Under the pieces are notes generated by a model. It was given only the letters and a program-made list of their open reading frames with translations, ran no database searches and was not told the origin of the DNA. From Holtermannia corniformis (taxonomy: Eukaryota; Basidiomycota; Tremellomycetes; Holtermanniales), in the NCBI GenBank assembly GCA_001599935.1, contig BCIJ01000020.1:112918-156500 (forward strand): a stretch of 43,583 bases of DNA, written 5' to 3'. Of this stretch, positions 1-9,795 are shown piece after piece. Position 1 is the stretch's first letter; each line of letters begins with the position of its first letter. The position numbers were made by a program, and so were the translations under genes.

Positions 1-1
1 C

Positions 2-3000
2 TTTTCAAAGTCTAAAGCGGATAAGTTACCTCCCCACCGGCCTTATGATCATACCATTGAAACAGAAGAAGGAACCTCACCGCCGTTTGGTCCTATCTAC
101 TCGTTATCATCAGTGGAGTTGAAGGCATTACGAGAGTGGTTGGATGACAACTTGGCTAAAGGGTTCATCCGTCCGTCTAAATCCCCTGCTGGTGCACCCA
201 TTCTCTTTGTGAAAAAGAAGGATGGCTCTCTCCGCCTGTGTATGGACTACCGCGGCTTGAACAAGGTGACAATTAAGAACCGCTACCCCCTGCCTCTGAT
301 TGGTGAATCTCTGGACCGGCTTCAGGGTGCCCGGGTGTTCACAAAGTTGGATATCCGCGGTGCATACAACCTGATCCGCGTCAAAGACTCTGATGTCTGG
401 AAGACTGCTTTTAGGACCCGCTACGGTTTGTTTGAATGCGCTGTGATGCCCTTCGGGTTGACCAATGCACCAGGAACATTCCAGGCTTTCGTAAATGACA
501 TCTTTAGAGACTTGCTTGACGTCACTGTTTTGGTGTACCTGGATGATATCCTTATCTTTACAAGAGAGGATGGAAACCATACCACAGATGTCTGCGAGGT
601 CCTGCAAAGATTGTTAGATAACGGACTCTACGCCAAAGCGGAAAAGTGTGAGTTTGACACTTCAGAAACGGAATTCCTTGGATTTGTGATCACAGCTCAT
701 GGTGTGAAAATGGCTTTGAACAAGACTGACGCTATTGCTTCCTGGCCCCCACCAGCATCTGTCAAAGATGTGCAAGCGTTCTTGGGATTTGCTAACTTCT
801 ACCGCCGTTTCATTGCTGATTACTCCGGAATCGCCAAGCCCCTGTCTGACCTCACGAAGAAGGACGCTGTGTCCAAACCTTTTGTTCTTCCCCCTGATGC
901 TCTTGTTGCTTTTGAATCTCTGAAGAGATCTTTTGTTTCTGCTCCTGTACTACGTCATTTTGATCCAGACCTCCCTGCGCTCATTGAGTGTGATGCTTCA
1001 GACTTTGCCATTGCTGCGGTCCTCTCCCAAGAGGATAGTAACAAGGAATTGCACCCTGTTGCCTTCATGTCTCGTAAGATGGGTCCCGCGGAACTGAATT
1101 ATGACATTCACGACAAGGAACTCTTGGCTATTGTTGCGGCTATCCGCGGATGGCGTCACTACCTGGAATCTCTGCCCGAATTCACAATTGTTACAGACCA
1201 CAAGGCCCTGGAATACTTCCAGACAGAGCGTATTCTCACGAGACGTCAAAGCCGTTGGTCTTGTGACGTGAACCACCACAGATACCGTATTGTCCACCGT
1301 CCTGGAAAGCTGCATGGCAAAGCAGATGCTCTGAGCCGTCGCAGTGACTATTATGAGGGGAGCAAGGCTTCTGAGTCATCTCCTGTCAAGTTACTTCGTC
1401 CCTTGGATGTCTCAGCTGCGGTCATAGTCTCTGCTACAGCTCCTGGTGATCCTGAATTCTTGGAAGAAGTGAAGATGTCCCTGGTCTCGGATCCTGATAT
1501 GCAGGAAACTCTGAAGCTCCTGGATAATCCTGAACTCCCCAGAACTACGGCTCAGGAAACGGCCCTGGCTCCTTTGTCTGTGAAAGATGACCTAGTTTAT
1601 TTCAACTCCCGTCTTTATATCCCTGACTCTGAACCCCTCCGTACCTCTGTTCTTGCCTCTGCTCATGATGAACCCCTGGCGGGTCATTTTGGAATTGCTA
1701 AAACTCTGGAACTTGTTGAACGTGATTTCTTCTGGCCTAGGATGCGNGAAACAGTCAAGGACTACGTTGCCAGTTGTGACGCCTGTCAAAGGGCCAAGGC
1801 GGGTAATACCCACCCCTCTGGTTTACTGAACCCTCTCCCTGTCCCTCAGCGTCCTTGGGCATCTATTTCCTACGATCATATTGTTGATTTACCCCNGTCC
1901 TCCGGTTTTACATGTGTCTTGGTGGTTGTGGACCGTTTCTCGAAGATGGCTCACTTTGTCCCTACGAAGAAGACTGATGACGCAAAGGTCCTGGCAAGGG
2001 ACTTTGTGGATCATATCGTCAAACTTCATGGTCTTCCTGACGAGATTGTGTCTGACAGAGGTGTCACCTTTGCTGCCAAGTGGTGGCGAGAGGTTCTAAA
2101 GATCCTTGGTACAGAGACNAAGCTGTCTACGGCATTCCATCCTCAGACCAATGGGCAGACAGAACGNGTGAANCAGATCCTGGAGCATTATCTTNGGCTG
2201 TACTGCAACTATCAGCAGGACGATTGGGTGTCTCAGTTGGCTTTGGCAGAGTTTGCATACAACAACGGGCACCACTCNTCTACCGGCACCACTCCNTTCT
2301 ACGTCAATTACGGACAACACCCCCGGCTACCGCGTCAACTTGGGCTGGACGATGCTCAAGAGCTCCCACACGCTACNGAACACGTCAAACGTATCCTGGA
2401 CACTCACGATACCGCCGCNACTGCACTCACGNAAGCCCAGGCTGTCTACAAAAAGTACGCAGACAAGAAGCGCAAAGACTTTGATCCTGCAGACTTTGCT
2501 CCTGGCAAGAAGGTCCTCCTCCGGCGTACCAANATCCGTACTCTTCGGCCCAACAGCAAGTTGGANGACAAATGGGTTGGCCCCTACGTTGTGGACAAGG
2601 CCGTGGGCAGCAGCTCATTCCGCCTGATTCTCCCTGAAGGCTCTCGCGTCCACCCTACGTTCCATGTCTCCCTGCTCAAGCCCTACGTCCCTGACACCTT
2701 TCCGTCCCGTCAAGAAGCCTCACCACCTCCTCCAGTCATTACCGGTGATGGAGAACCCGAATGGGAGGTTGAGACAATCCTGGACTCACGGCTCTGTGGA
2801 AAAAAGAAGGAACTCGAGTACTACGTTGACTGGGTTGGCTACAGCAAAGAGGACCGCGAATGGGTCAAGGCCTCTGACTTTGACGATGACGACGACTTGG
2901 TGGTGGCATTCCACACGGCGTACCCGGCAAAACCTGGCTACAAACGGCTCAAGACGCATGCAGCTGCAACTTTGGCACCCCCGGCACTCACAGCATTCAT

Positions 3001-3196
3001 TGAAGAACTCCCAGACGATCCTGTCCCTGTCCCTGTTCCGGCACCGGCCCTTCAGTCCCCTGCCTTGGCACGTTTTGAACATTACGACGACCCTCCGCAT
3101 ACAAGAGACAACCTCCGCCAAGCCTATCGCCGCAGACTTCAGCGTCATCAAGTTTGGCGCTCAGAGCGCGCCTTGAAAGGGGGGGTAGTGTCATGA
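2..3196 (+). CDS. Retrotransposon Pol polyprotein (RT-RNaseH-integrase-chromodomain), 5' partial
   Basis: The frame is open from the first bases of the window and ends in TGA at 3194-3196, giving 1064 visible residues; the true start is upstream. Reverse transcriptase shows DYRGLNK, the [11 protein letters not shown] block, the [13 protein letters not shown] block and the catalytic YLDD box (about nt 535-546). RNase H shows IECDASDFA, the DKELLAI helix and TDHKALEYF. Integrase shows an HHCC zinc finger ([13 protein letters not shown]), the catalytic Asp in VVDRFSK, the second Asp in VSDRG, and the [10 protein letters not shown] block with the catalytic Glu. A GPY/F-like VGPYVV and a chromodomain (WEVETILD...YYVDWVGY) follow. 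Expression is expected from the 5' LTR. Several X residues come from N bases in the integrase part. Confidence 0.95.
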   Translation, partial: FSKSKADKLPPHRPYDHTIETEEGTSPPFGPIYSLSSVELKALREWLDDNLAKGFIRPSKSPAGAPILFVKKKDGSLRLCMDYRGLNKVTIKNRYPLPLIGESLDRLQGARVFTKLDIRGAYNLIRVKDSDVWKTAFRTRYGLFECAVMPFGLTNAPGTFQAFVNDIFRDLLDVTVLVYLDDILIFTREDGNHTTDVCEVLQRLLDNGLYAKAEKCEFDTSETEFLGFVITAHGVKMALNKTDAIASWPPPASVKDVQAFLGFANFYRRFIADYSGIAKPLSDLTKKDAVSKPFVLPPDALVAFESLKRSFVSAPVLRHFDPDLPALIECDASDFAIAAVLSQEDSNKELHPVAFMSRKMGPAELNYDIHDKELLAIVAAIRGWRHYLESLPEFTIVTDHKALEYFQTERILTRRQSRWSCDVNHHRYRIVHRPGKLHGKADALSRRSDYYEGSKASESSPVKLLRPLDVSAAVIVSATAPGDPEFLEEVKMSLVSDPDMQETLKLLDNPELPRTTAQETALAPLSVKDDLVYFNSRLYIPDSEPLRTSVLASAHDEPLAGHFGIAKTLELVERDFFWPRMXETVKDYVASCDACQRAKAGNTHPSGLLNPLPVPQRPWASISYDHIVDLPXSSGFTCVLVVVDRFSKMAHFVPTKKTDDAKVLARDFVDHIVKLHGLPDEIVSDRGVTFAAKWWREVLKILGTEXKLSTAFHPQTNGQTEXVXQILEHYLXLYCNYQQDDWVSQLALAEFAYNNGHHXSTGTTXFYVNYGQHPRLPRQLGLDDAQELPHAXEHVKRILDTHDTAXTALTXAQAVYKKYADKKRKDFDPADFAPGKKVLLRRTXIRTLRPNSKLXDKWVGPYVVDKAVGSSSFRLILPEGSRVHPTFHVSLLKPYVPDTFPSRQEASPPPPVITGDGEPEWEVETILDSRLCGKKKELEYYVDWVGYSKEDREWVKASDFDDDDDLVVAFHTAYPAKPGYKRLKTHAAATLAPPALTAFIEELPDDPVPVPVPAPALQSPALARFEHYDDPPHTRDNLRQAYRRRLQRHQVWRSERALKGGVVS
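3175..3185 (+). other. Polypurine tract (plus-strand primer)
   Basis: An eleven-base purine run (GAAAGGGGGGG) lies four bases before the LTR start TGTCATG, inside the last codons of Pol. In LTR retrotransposons the RNase-H-resistant polypurine tract primes plus-strand synthesis and sits directly against the 3' LTR, which also supports the LTR boundary chosen here. Confidence 0.8.
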
Positions 3197-3801
3197 ATGA
3201 CACGTGGTCTGNATTGCCACTGTGGAGCCCCAGGTGGAGGTCAAGGGGTTAAGTGGAGCCTTAGGCTTTAGCTTGGAGCTAAGGCTAAGGGTGGAGCCTT
3301 AGGGTTTGGTTTGGTGCTAGGCTCCACAGGTGGAGCACTAAGCTTTGGGTTTGGAGCTAGGCTCTACGAGAGGTTTTTGCTATTGGTTGGAATTGGTGAG
3401 ACAGTGGAGCTGTCTATTTTGGGCTTGAGGCTTTTCTCTTATTGGCTGGCGCGTGGGAATTGGCAATAGAGCTCCACCTGTGACATCAGGATTGGTCAGC
3501 AGCTAATCTAGTCCCCCCAGTTTTCTGTAGTCTACTTAAGGGCAGACTTTTGGGCCAGTGGTTCTTCACTGGTCTCATCTTCTTCTTACTGTTTATTACC
3601 TTACGGCTTATGCAGTAATCTCTGGGTGCTGCCGAGTTCTCCTCAGCCTCAAGATCTGACAATACCCGTAACATTAACATTACTTGTGAACTTTTACTCG
3701 AGGACTTGGTGGCTTGATCACGCCTGTACTGGCGTCTGTACTGGAGAATTATTATTACCCTTGGCTTTTGTCACGACCCGGTCCAGCCTCGGCCCGTGAC
3801 A
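3189..3801 (+). repeat. 3' LTR of the Ty3/gypsy element (about 613 bp)
   Basis: It starts TGTCATGAATGACA directly after the polypurine tract and is proposed to end ...CCCGTGACA at 3801, so the ends are TGTCA/TGACA. The first third has degenerate repeats of a GGAGCCTTAGG-type motif. A hairpin (CCAGTG...CACTGG near 3555-3580) marks the probable leader start, and the end is a long imperfect inverted repeat (TGTCACGACCC...CCCGTGACA). The end is inferred from termini and from similarity to the next modules; the 5' LTR needed to prove it is outside the window. One N at 3212. Confidence 0.7.
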
Positions 3802-4532
3802 CAGTCACAAGGTTCCCCAAGGCATTCATTGAGCATTCACGAGCTTCTCACGGAAGTCTCATGAATGTCTCATGAGAGATTCACGGAAGTCTCACGAGAG
3901 ATTCACGGAAGTCTCATGGAACTTTCACGGAAGTCTCACGAGACATTCACGGAAGTCTCACGAGACATTCACGGAAGTCTCACGAGACATTCACGGAAGT
4001 CTCATGAGAGTCTCACGGACATCTCATGAGAGTCTCACGGACATCTCATGAGAGTCTCACGGAAAGTCCATGAGAGGATTGAGACTGAAAAATGAAAGCC
4101 TGTTTTTGTATATAAAGCCTGCCAGAATCGCCCTTGGGTCTTCTTCCCAAGGATCGATTCTCATATGTTACTTGTGCAATCCTAAGCACCGGTCAACAGT
4201 CGACAGTTCAAGATCAACGTCAAGCCTCGTCTCCGCCTTCGTCGTCGACTTCGTCATTGCCTGCTGCGTTGCCACCGCAGTCCGATCCTCAGGCAACCCA
4301 ACCGCCGTCCAACCCTTTCACAAGACTCGTCTCGTGGCAACCTTCGTCGTCCACTCGGCTCGGCCTGACCAACCGGGTTTGGGTCGTAACAGCTTTACCC
4401 GTAACAAATGTTGCTGTTGATTATAATGCGGCTTGTGATTTTGCTGGCTTGTGCGCCTGTACTGGCTTACACATATATGAATATTTTGAGCTTCATCACG
4501 TCCATGTTACGACCCGTAACCGACTCGTAACA
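3802..4532 (+). repeat. LTR-like module 2 (degenerate or nested)
   Basis: This stretch repeats the architecture of the neighbouring LTR: an upstream repeat-rich zone, a TATA box (TATATAA 4109-4115), a hairpin (CTTGGG...CCCAAG near 4132-4153), the shared phrase CGCCTGTACTGGC near 4454, and an inverted-repeat end TGTTACGACCC...CTCGTAACA (4505-4532). Its 5' end is not clear; an alternative reading places its end at the GGGTCGTAACA ending 4391. It carries no coding capacity. It is probably a solo or truncated LTR of a related family inserted next to the Ty3/gypsy element. Confidence 0.5.
3834..4075 (+). repeat. Tandem array, 22-bp unit
   Basis: Roughly ten imperfect copies of a 22-bp unit built on TTCACGGAAGTCTCACGAGA. 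The first seven or so follow that consensus; the last three shift to TCTCACGGACATCTCATGAG. The array ends about 35 bp before the TATA box of LTR-like module 2, so it occupies the U3 (enhancer) position of that module. Confidence 0.85.
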
Positions 4533-4938
4533 CAAGAACCAATCAGTGCCCTCCAAGAACTGCCACTCAGCTGCCACCAACCTAATACTCCGCCTCCGGC
4601 TTCGACTCCGCCTCCTCGACTTCGACTCCGGTGTCGACTCCGGTGTCGATGTCGGTGTCGATGTCGGTGCCGCCTACTTCGGCACCGCCTCCGCCTAGAG
4701 TCTTTTCCTATTGTCTTTTCATTGTATATAAGACCCATCCTTGGGACCCAGTTCCCAAGGATCCAATATCATACGTTATCCACTCTCAAGCCTCACTACC
4801 ACTCGCCCTCAAGACATCAAGCACACCAGGTCTGATCTGTACCTCTAGTGAGCACCCTGTCCTGTGCAACAGGCTATTTCCCTTTCCTCTCTACTCTGTC
4901 CACCCCGGTCTGGCCTTCTGCCGTGCCCGGGCCTAACA
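4533..4938 (+). repeat. LTR-like module 3
   Basis: A third module with the same layout: a CCAATCAG box at about 4539, a GTCGGTGTCGAT-type short tandem stretch (about 4625-4680), a TATA box (TATATAA 4725-4731), a hairpin (CTTGGGACC...CCCAAG near 4740-4760), and an end TGTCC...GGGCCTAACA near 4938. It may instead begin at TGTTACGACCC (4505), in which case it overlaps the end of module 2 and has TGTTA/TAACA termini. No target-site duplication is evident. Translations of this stretch are low-complexity Pro/Arg/Ser and are not genes. Confidence 0.45.
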
Positions 4939-5217
4939 GCTCCTCGCAATACTATCTACGCCCGACCACAGGAATTTGGAGGGACCGAATGTCTGCAGAC
5001 CTTTGGCAACGACCAGGCTGCTGTCGAGCAACTCCTTGCTGATGCAGCAGCCAATGCACAGCTGGATTGGATCACGGGAGACATGGCAGACGTCTGCAAT
5101 GCTGCATGGCAAGATTGTGCAGCTGAAGGGCTCGGGGACTTGTGCTTGGATTCTGCGTGGGAGTACTTTGACGCAATGCTGCCAAAGGTGCATGCAACAC
5201 TCGCAGAGGATGCATAA
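4939..5217 (+). pseudogene. Reading-frame remnant, unknown protein C-terminus
   Basis: After the LTR-like sequence an open frame gives a 92-residue acidic, Ala/Asp-rich, Cys-containing segment ending in TAA at 5215-5217 (for example GGTECLQTF and CLDSAWEYFDAML). Its composition looks coding, unlike the LTR sequence before it, but there is no start of its own and I do not recognise the family. It may be the 3' end of a gene cut by LTR insertion, or a captured fragment. Confidence 0.3.
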
Positions 5218-5773
5218 AAAGATATGCGTCTGCACCAACACCTCCATCAGACTTGCCAATCACATCACAATTGCAAAGTCATCAGGCGACACGGGCATAT
5301 GCGGAATCAAAATCCAGATAAAAAACCCTACCTGGCACTATCCGTCCACCGTATACACCGGTACATCCGGATGGCCTCTGGGAGCGGGTGCTCGATGTAT
5401 TCAGCTCTCGCGCGCGGGTGGGACGGCGGGCACGGACACGAGAACGCCACGTCATTAACACAATGCTGCGAACGCGATGACATGTGTGTGAGGAAAGGGA
5501 AGCTCATCGCCAACACAGTCGAGGCGTCCCATAGAAGCCTTCGGTACTAGTTGTAAGCGATTTCGAGACAAGGGACCCAAAGTGACAGCTCGATTGAGTC
5601 TTCTACGAGAAGATGGGGTTCCTCTTCACAAAGGGTCATTTGGCCAAAGGAAATCTGAAGGGGCAAGGTATATAGCTCTGGCATTTGTTCGCAAATTCTA
5701 CCGCAGTCATCCTCACCCAACAACATCAACAGCGAAACCGTGTCTACTCACTTCACTAGCAATCGCGAACACC
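5218..5773. other. Intergenic, no gene seen
   Basis: No supportable reading frame. The right part carries the probable promoter and leader of the gene at 5774, including a TATA-like site at 5669-5674 and a CA-rich leader (about 5700-5773) typical of fungal 5' UTRs. Confidence 0.5.
5669..5674 (+). promoter_or_regulatory. TATA-like box for the small gene at 5774
   Basis: TATATA about 105 bp before the ATG at 5774, followed by a CA-rich leader. The spacing fits a fungal core promoter; inferred from sequence only. Confidence 0.4.
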
Positions 5774-6037
5774 ATGACCAGCACGAACATGTCAGTGGAA
5801 GAGTTCAAAGCTCTGCCTGTGGGATATTACCAGAACAGCCGCGGCGACGACAAGATGACGGTCGTGCAGAGTCTCGGATCGACTGATTGGCTCTACTGCA
5901 AAGCAAAGGAGCGCAACCACGAAACGGTCAGTGTGATTGCGTTCACACACAAGACCAAACAGGGGGCGATGGAACAATGCATAGAAGAGTGTAGATCTTA
6001 TGACGAGGCGCACGGTAATTGGAATATGGGTGTCTGA
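5774..6037 (+). CDS. Small orphan protein, 87 aa
   Basis: An intronless frame of 87 residues beginning MTSTNMSVEEF and ending NWNMGV. The ATG follows a CA-rich leader and a TATA-like site and has CACC before it, so I prefer it to the upstream in-frame extension. A second ATG five codons in could also serve. The protein is soluble, has no signal peptide or membrane segment, has two Cys close to the C-terminus (ECIEEC-like spacing) and several aromatic residues. I do not recognise a domain. Its compactness, balanced composition and promoter context make it likely real. Confidence 0.5.
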   Translation: MTSTNMSVEEFKALPVGYYQNSRGDDKMTVVQSLGSTDWLYCKAKERNHETVSVIAFTHKTKQGAMEQCIEECRSYDEAHGNWNMGV

Positions 6038-6476
6038 TGGCTAGTTGCCCCAACTAGGTGCGGTCTGCATATGCATCCTAGGAGATGTCTCGGCTCCCTC
6101 GCACGCGATGCAGATTGCCATCATCCGCGTGTCCTCTTGAGCACTAGTCTTGTCGCGCGGCCCACGGTCGCTTCTCGCTGTCAAGTGATTGCAAAGGTCG
6201 CGCCCGGTGATTCTCCTGTGTGTTGGACCTGCCACGGCGACATGGCAAGAATAGGCGCGCATCTTCACTTATAAACTTTGACGGTGGAATGGAGGCAAGG
6301 CGTAATGGAAGGTTTTTGCGTTCGACTGTACGGTGTATTTAGGTTTACGTATCAAGGCTCCCTGTGATCGGTCCCCACGCTGTTCAAAATGACAGTGTTA
6401 AGAGATCTCCATCGTTACAACACTCGTGACCCGCCCATTCGCACCGTGCATTGTGCATGCCAGACTGTTACCACCC
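6038..6476. other. Intergenic, no gene seen
   Basis: 439 bp between the end of the small orphan and the stop of the minus-strand ARL5 gene. The two genes converge here. Short frames on both strands lack family features; I see no RNA gene or repeat. Confidence 0.5.
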
Positions 6477-7540
6477 TCATCGCGCTTGGAGTTTGTCGAC
6501 GAGCCAATCCATCTGCACGTGCGTCAGTGGTCACCCTCGAGAGCTTAGCGCGCACCCCTTCGAAAAGCCCCAAACCCGTAACGGCCGAGCAGCCCATGAT
6601 CTGCCATTCGCCTGCATCGATGTCAGCATGGCCGTTCTGAGAATCCGCAATCAACGTTGAAGCAGACAGTAGCAATGCAGATCTCACGACCAGCAAGGCT
6701 GAAAAGCGCGCAGACGCCGTCGAGCTGACTGGACTCACGGTCACGTAATGTGGTCAATCCAAGCGCTTCGGAGACTTGTGCGGGCGAGAGCCGACCCTGC
6801 TCGACTGGCAGGTCTTGCTTGTTGGCGAGCACTAGTAGTAGGGATGTACGGAGTTCCTGTGAACGAGAGGAGGCGATCAGACACTGGGACGGCCAAGCTG
6901 AAGCAGAGACGGACCTCGTCTGCGCAGAGTTTGTGCAGCTCGTCGCGCGCTAGTGGGAGCCGGGCAGTATCAGTCGAGTCGATCACTGTGCCCTCAAGTG
7001 TCAGTACTGGGTTGGCAGAGGAGCTCATGGACGACGACTGACCGAGGATGATGGCGGATGTCGAGGCGTAGTATTGCGACCATGACGACCGGAGAGAAGT
7101 TTGGCCTCCGCTGTGGGTCAACCGTGCTCAGCAGAGCCTTTACAGACGGGATATTGGAAGAGCACTCACATGTCCACTAGGCCGAATCTCACGCCCTTGT
7201 AGTCGTAAATCTGCCACGATGTCAGCGTCTCCCTGTTACCGCACTCGCGACGCACCTCGTTGTTACTTCCTACCGTGGGCGCACTAGCGACGACCGTGCC
7301 CATTGTGATTCTGTACAGGATTGTACTCTATATACGGGGATCGGGATCAATCACTTGCGATGAATTGCCACAACGTCGACATGCCTTTCCCGCATTGTCA
7401 AGGCCGAGGATGAGAACTTTGACCTCCTGTTTCGCAAACAGTTTTCCCCAGAGTGTGGAGAATGTTACTGTGCATGCATGAGCATGCGGCTGATCTTGCC
7501 AGGCTGACCAGGTCTGCGCCTGTCACTACTGACCTCCCAT
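6477..7540 (-). CDS. ARL5: ARF-like small GTPase, ARL5 type
   Basis: A small GTPase of the ARF/ARL family; ARL5 acts at the trans-Golgi in vesicle tethering. Nine exons (read on the minus strand): 7540-7534, 7467-7385, 7327-7256, 7210-7170, 7110-7043, 6985-6915, 6856-6739, 6611-6556, 6512-6477, giving 183 aa in frame. Seen: N-terminal Met-Gly (myristoylation site), P-loop GLDNAGKST, TVGSN switch I, DIGGQ switch II followed by SLRSSW, NKQD, and CSAVTG. The GSN and GGQ-SLRSSW signatures match ARL5 rather than ARF or ARL1. Odd points: the first coding exon is only 7 nt, intron 2 (7328-7384) uses a GC donor, and the usual Trp before D-x-GGQ is Val. Confidence 0.92.
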
Positions 7541-7628
7541 CCTGCGTCGAGGCCTGCTGGTGGCTTGCGCGCTGCGGCTCAGGAAGAGGAGACCCCACGT
7601 TCTTTGATTACGTAATGGCCCATCCACT

Positions 7629-7636
7629 TATATATA
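7629..7636 (+). promoter_or_regulatory. TATA box for the gene at 7688
   Basis: TATATATA about 52 bp upstream of the ATG at 7688, in the 147-bp spacer between the divergent ARL5 gene and the orphan gene. Position and sequence fit a core promoter. Confidence 0.5.
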
Positions 7637-7687
7637 CCCTCAGCCCGCACCTGGTCTCCTGTCGTCTGCATCATCCTCGTTCTCACA

Positions 7688-9795
7688 ATGGCCGCGATAC
7701 CACCCTCGAACGACGCATCTCAAATGGGCATGGCGCCGGTCACGTTTGGCGACTTGTTCGAGTACACTTTTCGATCGAGTGCCACCATGCCCCAGGCGAA
7801 CCGCGACTCGCTCAGAATTGCCCTACGAAATCTGTTGGGCTCAGAGAACACCGAGATGTCATGGCAGATTGATATGACCTGTCTGCTTCGCGCGATGGGA
7901 CATCTCAAAGAGGGAGTCGACATGATCCGAGCCACACTCTCCCTAGGCCCAGATGTCGACTTTGCCAACATCCAAACGTCGGATGGGCCTGCCTACGTCA
8001 GCACTGGGATCTGGGCAGAGTATACCGCCCTTAAACCTCGTTGGGCAATGGAGATGCAGGCTAGAAAGAGGAAACGAGAGGGCGAGCAGGTCGACGACGC
8101 CAATGCGGCTACGAGTGACGAGGTCCCACTGCCCAAGCGCCAGAAAAGCCGATCGGGTAGGTTGTGCCATTCATTTCAGGTGACAGCGCTGACCTTTGGC
8201 GCCATCAGGTTCGCTAAGCTCTGGGAGTGACAAGCTAGTCGGCGTCAAGCTACCCGACCTATCCACGTCTGTCTCGAGGTGGGACGAGGCGATCAGCAAT
8301 ACTTCGGTTGTCGGGGGGGCATTTGAGATTAAGCTCGTCAAGTGGGACGCGCCCCTGGTGGAACGCAACCCTGCGGAGGATGATGTTGCGGGCCAAGCAA
8401 AGGCGGACGCGATTGAGAAAAAGTTCAAGGCGTCAGCCGACGCAAAGACTCTCGAAGGCTTGACGCAGGACATGCTGTATCTACTGCTTGGCAACGACCT
8501 CTGCGGCACCTGGCTGGGTGGGACGATTGTTAACTCGCGCTTCGCGAGGTTGTACTACCTCGACGGAGTGGTCTGCCTTGAGACGAGCTTGCCCGACCAA
8601 CACGACTTCCCGTCGCCCTCACAGTCCCTCGACTCAACGACGGCGATTAACGACGCAGTTCAACCTCAGTCCGTAGTGAACTTGATCCAAGAGAGGGACC
8701 TCTTTGACAAGCTACCGTGGGATCTTGGCTCCTCGTTCGACTCGGAGCGCAAGCTCGTGATCAGAGAAGAGGCCTTGACCACGCTCATTGATACTTTTGC
8801 CACCGCAATCGACCTCCTCCTTCCCATCCGCATCGACCGACCCATCACCAAGACCTGTATGCGACCGATGACTCTGTCCTCGCTGCAAGAAGACGACGAG
8901 AAGCGAGATCTGCACTCGTACTACGACACGTCCTTGCCCGCGCATCGCGCGCTGTTGATGGCTGTGGTGCGCCATAAAGACCGGCGGCCCCACCTCGACG
9001 AGCTTAAAGAGCAAGCCGCTCAAACCGCCGAGAACGGTCCCGAGCTGCCCGTTGACACCAAGGATAGACAGGATGGTGATCCTGACGGATCGGGTGCTGG
9101 AGATGACAGTGGTACTGGTGGTGCTGGTACTGGCGGTGGTGCAGGTGGCGGCGGTGCTGGCGGTGACGCTGGTGCAGACGAGGGCGCAGGTGGTGGAGAG
9201 ACTGGTGCCGCTGGAGGAGACACCAAGAAGAACGGTAAAGGTGCGGCTGCAGACGAGGTCACTGGCGACGAGGCGCCCGGTCAGTCAATCGGCCAACTCG
9301 TTCAACAAGCGCTAACCAGAGCATCTGCATACAGATTCCGACAGCGACGGATCCGAGGCCTTGGTTTCGCCAGTCGACCCAGACCGCCCTCCCCCACCGT
9401 CTACCGGCCTCCCTAGATACCCTACTGACATCACTCTAGTGAACGATAGTCTACCTCGCGATGTCCTTAAGCGTATATCGTCGTGGGCACGCAAAGTCGT
9501 AGCTCAAGACGCCAGTCAAGCCGCCGCCGCCGTCGTGCTCTCATCTGCAAGCGCACCGAACGGGTCTGCGAAGAAACTGGAAGTCGCAACTGAGCCCGAC
9601 GACCAATTGACAGAGTCCTCAGAAGACGATACGGATGCCGAGATCGAGGAGGAGGCCGTTGACGAGCAGAGATTGCTCGAAACTTTGTTGACTCGTCTCA
9701 ACCCTCCGATCGTCATCATGAGAGTCAGTCCTGGGTTCATGACCGCCTTGATCCGTGAACGCAAGGAATGGGCACTCTCAAGCGTCACAGCGTAG
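7688..9795 (+). CDS. Large orphan protein with acidic, Gly-rich linker, 666 aa
   Basis: Three exons (7688-8156, 8209-9279, 9335-9795) join in frame to 666 residues. Both introns have GT...CTGAC/CTAAC...CAG signals. Residues 1-150 are a helical region that ends in a basic, nuclear-signal-like patch (KRQKSRS, earlier RKRKRE). Residues 160-430 are a mixed globular part. About residues 435-490 form a Gly/Ala/Asp low-complexity linker coded by GGTGGTGCTGGT-like repeats. The C-terminus is acidic (SSEDDTDAEIEEE) and then ends with a short hydrophobic segment. I recognise no domain. It shares a short divergent promoter with ARL5. Probably a fungus-specific, perhaps nuclear, protein; function unknown. 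Confidence 0.75.

Larger units (their letters stand above)
1..3801 (+). mobile_element. Ty3/gypsy LTR retrotransposon, chromodomain type, 3' part
   Basis: The window opens inside a long-terminal-repeat retrotransposon. Visible parts, in order, are reverse transcriptase, RNase H, integrase and a C-terminal chromodomain (one open frame), a polypurine tract, then a 3' LTR starting TGTCATG. RT-RNaseH-integrase order plus a chromodomain is the signature of Ty3/gypsy chromoviruses, whose chromodomain is thought to steer insertion to heterochromatin. Gag, protease and the 5' LTR lie upstream of the window. The frame has no stop or frameshift, so the copy is young or recently active. Fourteen N bases lie within the element, as expected where near-identical copies were collapsed during assembly. 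Confidence 0.95.

Noticed and set aside
3834..4075. Repeat array considered as CRISPR
   Set aside because: Units are directly adjacent, imperfect and without spacers, in a eukaryotic retroelement context.
4134..4835. 233-codon plus-strand frame over the LTR-like modules
   Set aside because: Crosses LTR termini, TATA and hairpin sequences; the product is low-complexity Ser/Pro/Arg.
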